Notes under the pieces: model-generated | Seen by the model: the letters and a program-made list of their open reading frames with translations, nothing else | Told to the model about the DNA's origin: nothing | Database searches by the model: none | Shown here: positions 25,322-33,842 of the stretch, piece by piece | Position numbering within the stretch: the first letter of the stretch is position 1 | Layout: each line of letters begins with the position of its first letter | Program-made: the position numbers and the translations under genes | Source of the DNA: Bacillus bingmayongensis | Lineage (GTDB): Bacteria > Bacillota > Bacilli > Bacillales > Bacillaceae_G | Reading direction: 5' to 3' | NCBI RefSeq assembly: GCF_000299035.1 | Contig: NZ_JH921518.1 | Coordinates: 186,001 to 250,000 of the forward strand | Length of the DNA: 64,000 bases

Positions 25322-26371
25322 TTATCCTTTGTAGATAAGATCTTGAGCTAATGATGTAAACATCTCTCCAACAAGCGAATCTTCGTCATATACGGACGAA
25401 CCTTTGTTTTCTTCAGGCTTTGCAAAAGGTATTTGTGCTATCACTTCTGTTTGCAGTTGTTCTGCTAACATTTCGCCGCCACCTTTCCCAAAGAGATAGT
25501 TCCTTGAACCCTCTTGTTCCTCATAATATGCCATATTCTCAACGATACCTAAAATATCGTGTTTTGTATGCTTTGCCATTACCCCTACTCTGGAAGCAAC
25601 AAACGAAGCTACATTATGAGGAGTAGTAACTATAATTTCCTTCGCGTGAGGGATCATCGCAGCCACATCAATCGCAACATCTCCTGTACCAGGAGGCAAA
25701 TCAAGAAGAAGATACTCTAGTTCTCCCCAGTGAGTGTTGGCAAAGAAATTTTGAATCCATTTATTTAGCATTGGCCCTCGCCACATAACTGGGTTATTAT
25801 CCTCTATAAAAAATCCCATTGACATAATTTTAACGCCGTGGCTAACGACCGGAATCGCTGTCTGATCTATCATTGTTGGCTTTTGATTAGCTTCCATCAT
25901 AGCAGGGATACTGAATCCATATATATCTGCATCTAAAATCCCAACCTTTTTCCCAATACGGGCTAAAGCAGTAGCAAGGTTAATCGTCACAGTTGATTTT
26001 CCGACTCCACCTTTTCCACTTGTCACAGCAATAAAACGTACACCTGAATCTGGTCGCAACATACTAGGCATGCCGGTTTCCGTTCTAGAATTTCTCTTTA
26101 AAGTTTCTGTTAATGCAGCTCGTTCTTCCGGTGTCATGGAGCCGAAGGTCAAAGAAACCTTAGAGGCTCCAATGTTCCGCAGAGAGTCTTCAATATCTTG
26201 TTTAATTTTCGCCTTTAATGGACAACCTTGAATAGTTAAAATAACTTCAAGGTAAATCTGTGTGCCATCAATTTGAATATTTCTTACCATGTTTAATTCC
26301 ACGATACTTTTGTGCAACTCTGGATCCTGAACATGGCTTAGAACTTTCATAATTTGTTCATGAGTAAGCAT
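25322..26371 (-). CDS. mrp: Mrp/ApbC-type P-loop ATPase, Fe-S cluster carrier
   Basis: 349 residues. An N-terminal MIP18/DUF59 domain (MLTHEQIMKVLSHVQDPEL) precedes the ATPase domain with deviant Walker A GKGGVGKSTVT near residue 118 and switch text DLPPGTGDVAID. Mrp/ApbC proteins bind and hand over 4Fe-4S clusters. AAAGGA nine bases upstream supports the ATG. Although it follows moaD, it has its own promoter and a structured leader with a terminator (26502-26700) resembling that of fdhA, so it may serve the 4Fe-4S-rich formate dehydrogenase. The housekeeping salA/mrp of Bacillus is normally elsewhere. Confidence 0.85.
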   Translation of the reverse strand: MLTHEQIMKVLSHVQDPELHKSIVELNMVRNIQIDGTQIYLEVILTIQGCPLKAKIKQDIEDSLRNIGASKVSLTFGSMTPEERAALTETLKRNSRTETGMPSMLRPDSGVRFIAVTSGKGGVGKSTVTINLATALARIGKKVGILDADIYGFSIPAMMEANQKPTMIDQTAIPVVSHGVKIMSMGFFIEDNNPVMWRGPMLNKWIQNFFANTHWGELEYLLLDLPPGTGDVAIDVAAMIPHAKEIIVTTPHNVASFVASRVGVMAKHTKHDILGIVENMAYYEEQEGSRNYLFGKGGGEMLAEQLQTEVIAQIPFAKPEENKGSSVYDEDSLVGEMFTSLAQDLIYKG

Positions 26372-26501
26372 AAATCTCAGTCCTTTTTATTATTATTTGA
26401 TAATTTTTAGTACAAATAAAATTACCCTTGAATTCAACGCCTCATATTTAATACCGGAGATAGATTAGTGTATATTTCCTCCTCCGGTCTTAATTTGCAA
26501 A

Positions 26502-26666
26502 CAAAAAAAACACCATGAGTACCCGAACCTACTTAAATAGGCTTGTGTACTCATGGTGGAATAGATTACTAGCAATACTTACTAATATACCAATCCAACC
26601 ATTTATAACATAAATAAAAAGTGATAAAATGATAACAATCCATTATTATCGTTCCATCTATTATAA
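26502..26666 (-). ncRNA. Structured 5' leader of mrp with intrinsic terminator (family shared with fdhA)
   Basis: On the minus strand the RNA begins around 26666 with GATGGAACG, contains hairpins GATAA/TTATC, ATTTAT/ATAAAT and TTAGTA/TGCTAG separated by the conserved GGATTGGTAT, and reaches TTCCACCATGA. That last block can pair with ATGGAA at the start (closing stem) or form the left arm of a terminator (CACCATGAGTAC 26511-26522 with 26547-26558) followed by eight Ts. Alternative pairing of this kind is the layout of an attenuator or riboswitch. The same blocks in the same order precede fdhA. Confidence 0.65.
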
Positions 26667-26671
26667 TCATA

Positions 26672-26700
26672 AATATAGCGTTAACTTTACTAACAAACAA
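26672..26700 (-). promoter_or_regulatory. Promoter of the mrp leader
   Basis: -35 TTGTTT (26695-26700), 17-bp spacer, -10 TATATT (26672-26677) preceded by AACGC, as in the fdhA promoter. It begins two bases after the moaD stop codon. Confidence 0.6.
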
Positions 26701-26702
26701 CA

Positions 26703-26939
26703 TTATCCTCCACTTACAGGCGGGATAAACGCAACTGTATCTCCGTCTTTTACAATATCTTCGTCAACTGCAAATTCTTCGTTGATAGCCGCCATGACTT
26801 GATCCAAAGATTGTAAATGATAACTATCTTTAAGCCATTTTTTTAATTGTTGAACACTAATCTCTTGTTTTTCTCTTATTACCAATTGGTCTACGCCGAC
26901 TTCCTCTCGCAAATTTGCGAACAGTAATATTGTAATCAT
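26703..26939 (-). CDS. moaD: Molybdopterin synthase small subunit MoaD
   Basis: 78 residues from the ATG at 26939, four bases after the moaE stop; the longer open frame upstream is moaE read in another frame. A ubiquitin-like beta-grasp protein ending PPVSGG; the terminal Gly-Gly is the thiocarboxylation site. It carries sulfur to MoaE for conversion of cyclic pyranopterin monophosphate to molybdopterin. Its adenylating partner MoeB, encoded upstream in the same run, is disrupted here. Confidence 0.93.
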   Translation of the reverse strand: MITILLFANLREEVGVDQLVIREKQEISVQQLKKWLKDSYHLQSLDQVMAAINEEFAVDEDIVKDGDTVAFIPPVSGG

Positions 26940-26943
26940 CTTC

Positions 26944-27408
26944 TCATTCTTCCTTCTTTGGTTTTCCTTCTGGATACGGAGTATTTTCAAGCTGGTCTCC
27001 AATCCACATTGTTCCATCTTCCCAAAATTCTTTTTTCCAAATTGGAACAATTTGCTTAATACGTTCGATTGCGTATTCATTCGCTTCATAAGCCACTTTA
27101 CGATGCGGCGACGAAACTGCAATTACAACTGCAATATCCATTATTTCTAATCGTCCCACTCTGTGTGTAATTGCTATTTTTGCATCCGGCCAATTTTTCT
27201 TAATTTCTTCACCAATTTGAGTAAACATTTTTACCGCCATTGATTTATATGCTTCATACTCTAAATGTAAAGTTCGTTTTCCTTTCGTCAATTCTCTTAC
27301 TGTTCCAATAAAGGTTGTAATAGCACCAGCTTCTCTTCTTGCTACCTTATTCGTTATTTCTTCGACTAAAATAGGAGTATCTACTATTTCAAATAATACT
27401 TGTCCCAT
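26944..27408 (-). CDS. moaE: Molybdopterin synthase large subunit MoaE
   Basis: About 154 residues. GAITTFIGTVRELTKGK, YEAYKSMAVK, HRVGRLEI and SSPHRKVAYEA are the MoaE active-site and dimer segments; WKKEFWEDGTMWIG is the C-terminal catalytic Lys region. The ATG at 27408 is preferred over 27414 because AGGAGG is then nine bases upstream. It joins MoaD to make molybdopterin synthase in the cytoplasm. Confidence 0.93.
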   Translation of the reverse strand: MGQVLFEIVDTPILVEEITNKVARREAGAITTFIGTVRELTKGKRTLHLEYEAYKSMAVKMFTQIGEEIKKNWPDAKIAITHRVGRLEIMDIAVVIAVSSPHRKVAYEANEYAIERIKQIVPIWKKEFWEDGTMWIGDQLENTPYPEGKPKKEE

Positions 27409-27440
27409 CAACATGATCCTCCTCTTTTTTTAAAGCTCTA

Positions 27441-28727
27441 TTATTTGTAAGATGGAATAATATTGCTCCAAGGCCATTCACTGCCTTGATTATCTTCTAA
27501 TAAGAGAACATCTACAAACATCCCTTTCTTATATCCTCTTGTACCGCCTGGGAGTACGATAAAAGCGTTTGATTCAGCTAATGAAGAAACCGCACTAGAC
27601 TTATCAAGCCCTGATGGATAGGCGATTAATTGTCCTTCGTTATATTTAAACTTTGCTCGTACAAACCTTGTAAATGGATTAGGTTTTAGAAAATCTTCTC
27701 CTAATAATGCTTTTTCTTTTTTTAAATGTGGCTTTTCACTAAACATATAGGTACGAATGCTAGGTCTTACGAATAACTCAAAGCCTACATAACAAGCAGA
27801 AGGATTACCTGATAATCCAAATAATAGTTTTTTATTTAATTGTGCTACGGTCGTGACGCTACCTGGCCGCATTGCAACTTTATTAAAAAGAACCGATGCT
27901 CCTAATTTTTCGTATATAGCTGGCAAATAATCATAATCCCCTACTGAAACACCACCAGTTGTAATGAACATATCCACTTGGCTTAACGCTTCTTTTACGG
28001 CTGCGTGGCACGTATCAATATCGTCACTAAACTTACCAAAGTATTTCACTCTTCCCCCTGCTCTTCGAATTTGGGACAATATCATGTACGTATTGCTATT
28101 TCGAATTTTTCCAGGTTGTAGTGATTCATTGACATCAAGAAGCTCACTTCCCGTCGCTAATACTCCAATCACAGGCTTTTTGGCAACTGGTACTTCGCTG
28201 TAACCGAATGTAGCAAGGAACGCTGAAATGCCTCGATTAATGTAAGAACCTCTCTTCGCAAGAATCATCCCTTTACGTGTATCTTCACCTTGAAAGGAAA
28301 TATTTTCTCCTTCTTTGAATGAGCGTCTCACTTCCATATATGTTTTACCGACATCCTCATATTGACGAGTCAGTTCTAGCATCACAACTGCGTTACATCC
28401 TTTTGGAATTTGTGCTCCCGTCATGATTCGAACTGCTTGAAATTGACCTACCTCTTGAGGAAATATGGACCCTGCCCCAATTTCGCCAATTACTTCGAAT
28501 AAAGTTGGATTCTCAAAACTTGCCCAGGCAGTATCTTCTGCCCTAATAGCAAATCCATCATATGGTGAGCGATTAAAGGAAGGAACATCATGATCGGCTA
28601 CTAAATCCTCTGCTAATGTACGTCCGTAAGCTAATTCAAGTGGCACCAGTTCTTTTAAACCACGATTGGCAAATTCCATTACTTTACGAACGGCCTCTCC
28701 AACCGCAATCGGCACTCTTCTTTCCAT
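27441..28727 (-). CDS. moeA: Molybdopterin molybdenumtransferase MoeA
   Basis: 428 residues from ATG 28727 (AGAAGGG ten bases upstream). Conserved blocks: VPSFNRSPYDGFAIRAED, MTGAQIPKGCNAVVMLE, the MPT-binding TTGGVSVGDYDY near 255 and GLSGNPSACYVGFELF near 330. It inserts molybdate into adenylylated molybdopterin. Full length and apparently intact, in contrast with its neighbours moeB and mobB. Part of the moeB-moeA-moaE-moaD transcription unit. Confidence 0.93.
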   Translation of the reverse strand: MERRVPIAVGEAVRKVMEFANRGLKELVPLELAYGRTLAEDLVADHDVPSFNRSPYDGFAIRAEDTAWASFENPTLFEVIGEIGAGSIFPQEVGQFQAVRIMTGAQIPKGCNAVVMLELTRQYEDVGKTYMEVRRSFKEGENISFQGEDTRKGMILAKRGSYINRGISAFLATFGYSEVPVAKKPVIGVLATGSELLDVNESLQPGKIRNSNTYMILSQIRRAGGRVKYFGKFSDDIDTCHAAVKEALSQVDMFITTGGVSVGDYDYLPAIYEKLGASVLFNKVAMRPGSVTTVAQLNKKLLFGLSGNPSACYVGFELFVRPSIRTYMFSEKPHLKKEKALLGEDFLKPNPFTRFVRAKFKYNEGQLIAYPSGLDKSSAVSSLAESNAFIVLPGGTRGYKKGMFVDVLLLEDNQGSEWPWSNIIPSYK

Positions 28728-28744
28728 AATTACCAAACCCTTCT

Positions 28745-28878
28745 ATTAACCTAATAAACGATAGTATATTTGTTTCGCTTTTTGAATTTCATTTGTCCCG
28801 TGAATAAATACACGACCATCTTGAAAAATGACCACACGATAATCATCTAATTGACAAGAAAGCAAATACGGGTTTCGA
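28745..28878 (-). pseudogene. moeB: moeB/thiF-family adenylyltransferase, C-terminal fragment
   Basis: 43 codons, RNPYLLSCQLDDYRVVIF...VFIHGTNEIQKAKQIYYRLLG then TAA, the normal end of Bacillus MoeB-type E1 enzymes. It abuts the left inverted repeat of an IS6-family element; the N-terminal fragment lies on the other side (29742-29816). About 270 central residues, including the ATP and zinc sites, are gone. Confidence 0.85.
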
Positions 28879-29741
28879 GGTTCTGGTGCAAAAACTTTAA
28901 ATCTCTTGCAAGTAATCTCCTAAACTTGGACATACTGATAGTATTACTCTAAAAAAGGTGTGTGCTCGGTATGGAAAAGGAAAATTTGTTTAAATGGAAG
29001 CATTATCAGCCTGATGTTATCTTATTAACGGTAAGATGGTACCTGCGGTACAACCTCAGTTTTCGTGATTTAGTCGAAATGATGGAGGAACGGGGCTTAT
29101 CCATTGCTCATACAACGATTATGCGTTGGGTTCACCAATATGGTCCTGAGCTAGATAAGAGAGTTCGTCGTCACCTTAAGAAAACGAATGATTCTTGGCG
29201 AGTAGACGAAACGTATATTAAAGTCAAAGGAAAGTGGATGTACTTATATCGAGCTGTTGATTCCGAAGGAAACACCATTGACTTTATCTTCAGTAAAACA
29301 AGAGATCATAAGGCTGCAAAGCGCTTTTTTAAGAAAGCTTTGCAGTCTTTTCATGTTTCTAAACCTCGTGTTGTGACCGTTGATAAAAATCCAGCTTATC
29401 CTATCGCTATAGAACATTTGAAGAAAGAACAACGGACGCTCGCTGACATCCGAATAAGACGAATAAAATATCTGAATAACATAATCGAGCAAGATCATCG
29501 CTTTATCAAGAAGCGAGTGCGTACCATGTTAGGATTGAAATCTTTTCAATCAGCTAAACGAGTGTTGGCTGGACTGGAAGCGATGAGAATGATTAAAAAA
29601 GGACAGACTTTGCAAGGGGAGAAGTCTGTCAAAAAACAAATCAAGTTAATCAATCAACTCTTCGGTCTCACCGCATAGTAGTAGGTTCCATTAGGAGTCT
29701 ACACTGCTATTTCTAATCTACATATTATTTGCACCAGAACC
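28879..29741 (+). mobile_element. IS6-family insertion sequence (863 bp) inside moeB
   Basis: Perfect 14-bp terminal inverted repeats GGTTCTGGTGCAAA at 28879-28892 and, inverted, at 29728-29741, close to IS6-family ends (GGTTCTGTTGCAAA). One transposase gene fills the element. The 8-bp flanks differ (GGTTTCGA on the left, CTTATTTC on the right), so there is no target duplication; together with the missing middle of moeB this indicates an adjacent deletion or recombination between two copies. Confidence 0.9.
28971..29678 (+). CDS. IS6-family DDE transposase
   Basis: 235 residues from the ATG at 28971. DDE residues lie in WRVDETYIKVKGKW, VTVDKNPAYP and NNIIEQDHRFIKKR, with the RTMLGLKSF segment after the Glu, as in IS240/IS26-type proteins. 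A zinc-finger-like N-terminal part is short, as in the family. No stop or frameshift: the enzyme looks active. The gene points opposite to the Moco genes around it. Confidence 0.93.
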   Translation: MEKENLFKWKHYQPDVILLTVRWYLRYNLSFRDLVEMMEERGLSIAHTTIMRWVHQYGPELDKRVRRHLKKTNDSWRVDETYIKVKGKWMYLYRAVDSEGNTIDFIFSKTRDHKAAKRFFKKALQSFHVSKPRVVTVDKNPAYPIAIEHLKKEQRTLADIRIRRIKYLNNIIEQDHRFIKKRVRTMLGLKSFQSAKRVLAGLEAMRMIKKGQTLQGEKSVKKQIKLINQLFGLTA

Positions 29742-29816
29742 CTTATTTCTAACCTTTTCTTGTCCTTTACTCCCAATAGGAGTGAACAACTGTTGACGTG
29801 AATACCGCTCTATCAT
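29742..29816 (-). pseudogene. moeB: moeB/thiF-family adenylyltransferase, N-terminal fragment
   Basis: 25 codons from ATG 29816 (GGAAGG seven bases upstream): MIERYSRQQLFTPIG...GQEKVRNK, the classical start of MoeB/ThiF E1-like proteins, cut exactly at the insertion-sequence boundary. Translation runs into the IS and stops after GSGANNM. MoeB would adenylate the C-terminus of MoaD. Confidence 0.85.
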
Positions 29817-29886
29817 TAGATGGCCTTCCTTTCTTGTAAATAATTATCAATTAATTAAAAAATCTGCTGCATATATGGTTATTTTT

Positions 29887-30672
29887 TTAGAAATCTTTCT
29901 CTATATGACTTTGTTTCTGATAACAAGAGAAGTAAGCAAATCCAACAAATCCAGCTCCACCAATTACATTTCCGATAAAAACCGGAACAAAATTCTCGAC
30001 AAGATCCATCCATGAAAGGTAACCCGCAAAAATAACTGCTGAGATTACAAACATATTTGCTACGACTTGCTGAAATCCAATCACGACAAATGCCATAATA
30101 GGAATCCAAATCCCGATAATTTTCCCAACAAAATCGTTAGTTCCATAAGCTAACCAAATCGCAAGGCAAACGAGCCAGTTACAACCAATTGCTGAAATTA
30201 ATGTTTTCCCAAACGATTCATGTAATTTCTCTTGGGCTATTGCCACTGTTTTATTTAAATATGCACCCTCCGTCAACCCGCCAAGGTGACCGAAACAATA
30301 AGCTACGAAAAGTGTACCAACAAAGTTAGTTAAAGTTATCCAAATCCAATTATTTAACACACTTTTCAATGAGATTTTTCGCGCATACAGGGCCATGGAC
30401 ACTGACATCATGTTTCCCGTAATTAACTCTCCGCCTGCCAAGACAACAAGCATAAGCCCTATAGGAAAAACTGCTCCTCCCAAAAAATTCACTAGACTTC
30501 CCCAATGCTCCGGTAAATTACCTAAAACTCGAATATTAAGTAAAAACCCTAACGAGATGAATGCTCCTCCTAAAAAACCGAGGATAAGCATGGCGGATAA
30601 CGATTGCCTTACCTTTTGAACACCGGCTTCAATCACAAGCTCAGCGATTTTTTCCGGTTTATGAAATGCCAT
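29887..30672 (-). CDS. Formate/nitrite transporter (FNT family)
   Basis: About 261 residues from the ATG at 30672, which has GGAGG eight bases upstream. Six membrane segments of the FNT pentameric channel: GGAFISLGFLLNIRVLGNLP, LAGGELITGNMMSV, and the second-half GCNWLVCLAIWLAYGTNDFVGK, whose N-x-x-x motif lines the pore. Given its place between fdhA/fdhD/moaA and moeB/moeA, it is most likely a formate channel feeding the dehydrogenase, though nitrite cannot be excluded. A terminator hairpin lies in its leader. Confidence 0.9.
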   Translation of the reverse strand: MAFHKPEKIAELVIEAGVQKVRQSLSAMLILGFLGGAFISLGFLLNIRVLGNLPEHWGSLVNFLGGAVFPIGLMLVVLAGGELITGNMMSVSMALYARKISLKSVLNNWIWITLTNFVGTLFVAYCFGHLGGLTEGAYLNKTVAIAQEKLHESFGKTLISAIGCNWLVCLAIWLAYGTNDFVGKIIGIWIPIMAFVVIGFQQVVANMFVISAVIFAGYLSWMDLVENFVPVFIGNVIGGAGFVGFAYFSCYQKQSHIEKDF

Positions 30673-30695
30673 AACCAATTCCTCCATTTTTTTAA

Positions 30696-30780
30696 AATAA
30701 AAAAGCAGCTTCAATAGACCCTTAACATCGTAAGGATTTTTGAATGCTGCTTAATCTCTCTGCATTTCTCTTACAGAGAT
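30696..30780 (-). promoter_or_regulatory. Leader hairpins and terminator in front of the FNT gene
   Basis: On the minus strand, hairpin TCTCTG/CAGAGA (30757-30779) is followed by AAGCAGCATTCAA (30740-30752) that pairs with TTGAAGCTGCTT (30703-30714, one bulged A) and six Ts, with CCTTA/TAAGG nested inside. The terminator ends about 25 bases before the FNT start, so it must be conditionally passed. Around 100 more bases of leader lie upstream to about 30875. I recognise no known riboswitch consensus. Confidence 0.6.
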
Positions 30781-30923
30781 ATCAATCATCACTTTTACTA
30801 TAAAATAGAAAATCTGCAAAACTTGCACGCTTTCCACTTCGCGACATTTGCTATAATAAGAAGATCTATTAATAGCCTTCTTTCATAGTGTTTTGAATGT
30901 CACCCTAACATATCCTTTATTTC

Positions 30924-31940
30924 TCAACCACCAATATGCGACATTTCAATTTTTGGCAATGTTTTTTTATTTGTATTGCTTAGCCGTTCATCTGAATAGC
31001 GATCTGAACGATTATTCCAAATGTCACGAATAACATCGATAATCTCCTCATCGGTATACCCAGAACGAAGCAATTCTCTAAGATCATTTCCTTTAGAAGC
31101 AAACAAACAAGTATATAATTTTCCTTCTGCGGAAATACGAGCTCTTGTACATGATGAACAAAAAGAATCTGTTACAGATGAAATAATTCCTATTTCCTCA
31201 TCACTACCGATATAACGATAGCGAGTAGCAACTTCGCCAGGATAGTTTGCTTCAATTCGTTCCAGCGGCATAACTTTATTAATCATCTCTAATATCTCTT
31301 GTTTAGAGACTACCTCGTCTAATTCCCAGCCGTTAAAATTCCCGACATCCATATATTCAATAAACCGAAGAATATGCTTATTCTCTTTAAAGTATTGCGC
31401 CATCTGAACGATGTCTTGTTCATTTTTTCCTTTTTGGACAACCATGTTCATTTTAATTTTCATCCCGACTTCCGCTGCAGCCTGTATTCCTCCAAGAACC
31501 GTTTTTACTTTACTTCTATTACCATTTAAATAAGTAAAACGCTCTTCTTCCAAAGAATCCAAACTAACTGTCACACGTGATAAACCCGCCTTATATAAAT
31601 CAGGAGCAAACTTCTTAAGTAAAGATCCATTTGTAGTTAAACCAATATCCTCTACTCCATCAATTTTGTTAAGTCGCTCAATTAGTTCAGGAAGGTTTTT
31701 CCGAAGTAAAGGCTCTCCCCCAGTAATACGCACCTTTCTTACACCTAAAGAAACGAAAATACGTGTTACCCTTTCAATTTCATCAAAAGATAAAATTTTA
31801 TCATTAGACAAAAAAGAATAATCAGGACCAAATATTTCTTCCGGCATACAATATCGACAGCGAAAATTACAGCGATCGGTAACAGAAATACGTAAATCCC
31901 TTAAAGGACGGTGCAATTTGTCTAATGTGACAGATTTCAT
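30924..31940 (-). CDS. moaA: GTP 3',8-cyclase MoaA
   Basis: 338 residues. Radical-SAM cluster C24-x3-C28-x2-C31 in [11 protein letters not shown]-binding GGEPLL, the C-terminal 4Fe-4S site [18 protein letters not shown] and the terminal Gly-Gly of HIGG. It makes the first dedicated intermediate of the cofactor from GTP. GTGAGG eight bases upstream supports the ATG. moaC, which acts next, is not in the window. Confidence 0.95.
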   Translation of the reverse strand: MKSVTLDKLHRPLRDLRISVTDRCNFRCRYCMPEEIFGPDYSFLSNDKILSFDEIERVTRIFVSLGVRKVRITGGEPLLRKNLPELIERLNKIDGVEDIGLTTNGSLLKKFAPDLYKAGLSRVTVSLDSLEEERFTYLNGNRSKVKTVLGGIQAAAEVGMKIKMNMVVQKGKNEQDIVQMAQYFKENKHILRFIEYMDVGNFNGWELDEVVSKQEILEMINKVMPLERIEANYPGEVATRYRYIGSDEEIGIISSVTDSFCSSCTRARISAEGKLYTCLFASKGNDLRELLRSGYTDEEIIDVIRDIWNNRSDRYSDERLSNTNKKTLPKIEMSHIGG

Positions 31941-32006
31941 GTTTATTGCCTCACTTTTGCATATTTTATGATTTCGTACAAGTTTTATTTGCTAACCACT
32001 TTGCAT

Positions 32007-32804
32007 TTACTTAATATTTACAACCCGCTCTGGATGAGTATATACATTTAAAGATTGATTACGAATAAAGCCTATTGTAGTAATCCCTAATTGTTCTGCT
32101 AGCTCCAGTGCTAACTCAGTTGGAGCAGATTTTGACAATATTATTTCGCAGCCAATTTTCGCAACTTTCAATAGAATTTCAGAAGATATACGGCCACTAA
32201 AAACAATAATTTTATCACTAATAGAAATGTTGTTTTTTAAACAATAGCCGTAAATTTTGTCTAAAGCATTATGTCTTCCTATATCCATTCGGCTTAAAAT
32301 GATTCCATTCACATCGCATAAGGCGGCATTATGAACCCCGCCTGTATGCTGAAAAGTAGCCGCAGATTGCTGCATATCATTCATTAATCGAAAACAATCC
32401 TGGGCAGAGATCTTTACGTGAACATCATCTATCTTCTTCGCAGTCAGTGCATCATTTACGAAAACAAATCCTTGTCTACTCATTCCACAACATGAAGTAA
32501 TATAACGCTTATTTTGGATGTCACGATAATAAGGATTGATCTTTGTCGTTGTTACGTGTACATATCCTTCTTTATCCTGTACCCATATTTCATCAATGTC
32601 TTCATACTTTCGGATAACACCTTCAGATGCTAAAAAGCCTATTACCATATCTTCAATATACTCTGGAGTACTAACCATTGTAACAAATTCCTGTCCGTTA
32701 ATTTTAACCGTAACTGGAAACTCTGTTACAATGCTGTCCTCTATATGCTTAAATTCCCCTTGTTCATACCGGAAAATTTCCCGTTCCATCTGTATCGATT
32801 TCAC
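32007..32804 (-). CDS. fdhD: Formate dehydrogenase accessory sulfurtransferase FdhD
   Basis: 265 residues starting with GTG 32804 (GGAAGG nine bases upstream). FdhD features: FLASEGVIRKYEDI, the cysteine motif TSCCGMSRQGF (the sulfur-carrying CxxC loop region), HTGGVHNAAL, and DIGRHNALDKIYG. It transfers sulfur from the cysteine desulfurase to the molybdenum cofactor of formate dehydrogenase. The gene lies between the DUF2294 gene and moaA in the fdhA run. Confidence 0.93.
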   Translation of the reverse strand: MKSIQMEREIFRYEQGEFKHIEDSIVTEFPVTVKINGQEFVTMVSTPEYIEDMVIGFLASEGVIRKYEDIDEIWVQDKEGYVHVTTTKINPYYRDIQNKRYITSCCGMSRQGFVFVNDALTAKKIDDVHVKISAQDCFRLMNDMQQSAATFQHTGGVHNAALCDVNGIILSRMDIGRHNALDKIYGYCLKNNISISDKIIVFSGRISSEILLKVAKIGCEIILSKSAPTELALELAEQLGITTIGFIRNQSLNVYTHPERVVNIK

Positions 32805-32820
32805 GATCAGTATCCTTCCC

Positions 32821-33165
32821 TCACGTTATATTTTTATCAAAGACAAACACTGAAACTGCAATATCTTCATCCACTTTCATATCCGAAAACAGATGAACTA
32901 ATTTGGCTCCAACAAGTTCCTCCAAATGCTCACGAGAATTGACAGCATAGACCTCCTGAATCATTTTCGTTCTAGCCATATGAACCATTTCCGCACCATC
33001 CAAAGTTCCCGAAATGAATTTCTCAGTAGGTGTCAAATTTCCATAAAGTGTGGCAATAGCCATATTCTCAGCAAATACAGTATGAATTCGTTCCGGTCCT
33101 TTTCCGAACAAATCTTTTCGAAGCTTTCGTATCATATCATTAAACTCATGTACCATTTTTGACAT
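32821..33165 (-). CDS. DUF2294 family protein
   Basis: About 114 residues; ATG 33165 has GGGGAGGA eight bases upstream. HEFNDMIRKLRKDLFGKGP and GAEMVHMARTKMIQEVY match the DUF2294 family (Na+-translocating/YbcI-like), small proteins of unknown role often found beside formate dehydrogenase genes. No membrane segment or cofactor motif. Sixteen bases separate it from fdhD, so they are co-translated. Confidence 0.75.
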   Translation of the reverse strand: MSKMVHEFNDMIRKLRKDLFGKGPERIHTVFAENMAIATLYGNLTPTEKFISGTLDGAEMVHMARTKMIQEVYAVNSREHLEELVGAKLVHLFSDMKVDEDIAVSVFVFDKNIT

Positions 33166-33344
33166 ACTCACATTCCTCCCCGATTCATCAATAATACTTT
33201 TCCAGTACTACTTCATCATAAATATTTTAACAAAATGACCTTTTCGTCTGAATTATTCACTCAAATAATTAAACAAAAAGGCTCATTTTTTAGAATTATT
33301 TCAAACATACATAAAACCTATGAAATAATATTATTGTTGCTTAC

Positions 33345-33827
33345 CTATTCGTCTTTTAACCCCTTACCCATACCTTTTAAGAAATGAAGACCGAATCCGA
33401 TAGTACGGTTAATGTCTGGATCCTTAAGTACTTTCATAAGGTCCAGTATTCCTACTTTTTTATTACTTTGCAGGTGCTTGCTTCCTTCATCCATACCTAT
33501 CAATACACTACTTACAAGTTTTTTAGTAAGTTCCGGATCAAGTTCTGTTAAAGCTCCTGCAGCGCCCATCATATTGTTAATCAAATTCGTGACTGGTTCA
33601 CGAGTGACTTGTCCTAGAATAATTTTTGCGATTTGCTCTTTCGCTTGAAGCATAGAACTTGCAGCTTCCAGCATCCCAATGTCATTCAGTTCACCTACAA
33701 TATTAAACATTTGATTTAAAGCTTCTTCATTATTTGCTAGAAGTACTTTTAAATCTTCTAACTTTTGTTGTCGTTGTTCTTCCTCAGTTGGCTCATCCTT
33801 TCGGATAGCTTTAATAGGTGCTGCCAT
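33345..33827 (-). CDS. DUF1641 protein encoded with formate dehydrogenase (YrhD-like)
   Basis: 160 residues, helical, with VGELNDIGMLEAASSMLQAKEQI and the C-terminal IGFGLHFLKGMGKGL diagnostic of DUF1641. In B. subtilis the homologue yrhD lies directly next to the formate dehydrogenase gene yrhE, and the arrangement is the same here (15-bp gap). It is suspected to be a subunit or electron-transfer partner of the soluble dehydrogenase; its reaction is not known. Confidence 0.83.
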   Translation of the reverse strand: MAAPIKAIRKDEPTEEEQRQQKLEDLKVLLANNEEALNQMFNIVGELNDIGMLEAASSMLQAKEQIAKIILGQVTREPVTNLINNMMGAAGALTELDPELTKKLVSSVLIGMDEGSKHLQSNKKVGILDLMKVLKDPDINRTIGFGLHFLKGMGKGLKDE

Positions 33828-33842
33828 ATTCTTTTCTCCTCC

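Noticed and set aside
26940-27122. N-terminal extension of MoaD to 139 residues
   Set aside because: The extra 61 codons are moaE read in another frame; the ATG at 26939 gives a normal MoaD just after the moaE stop.
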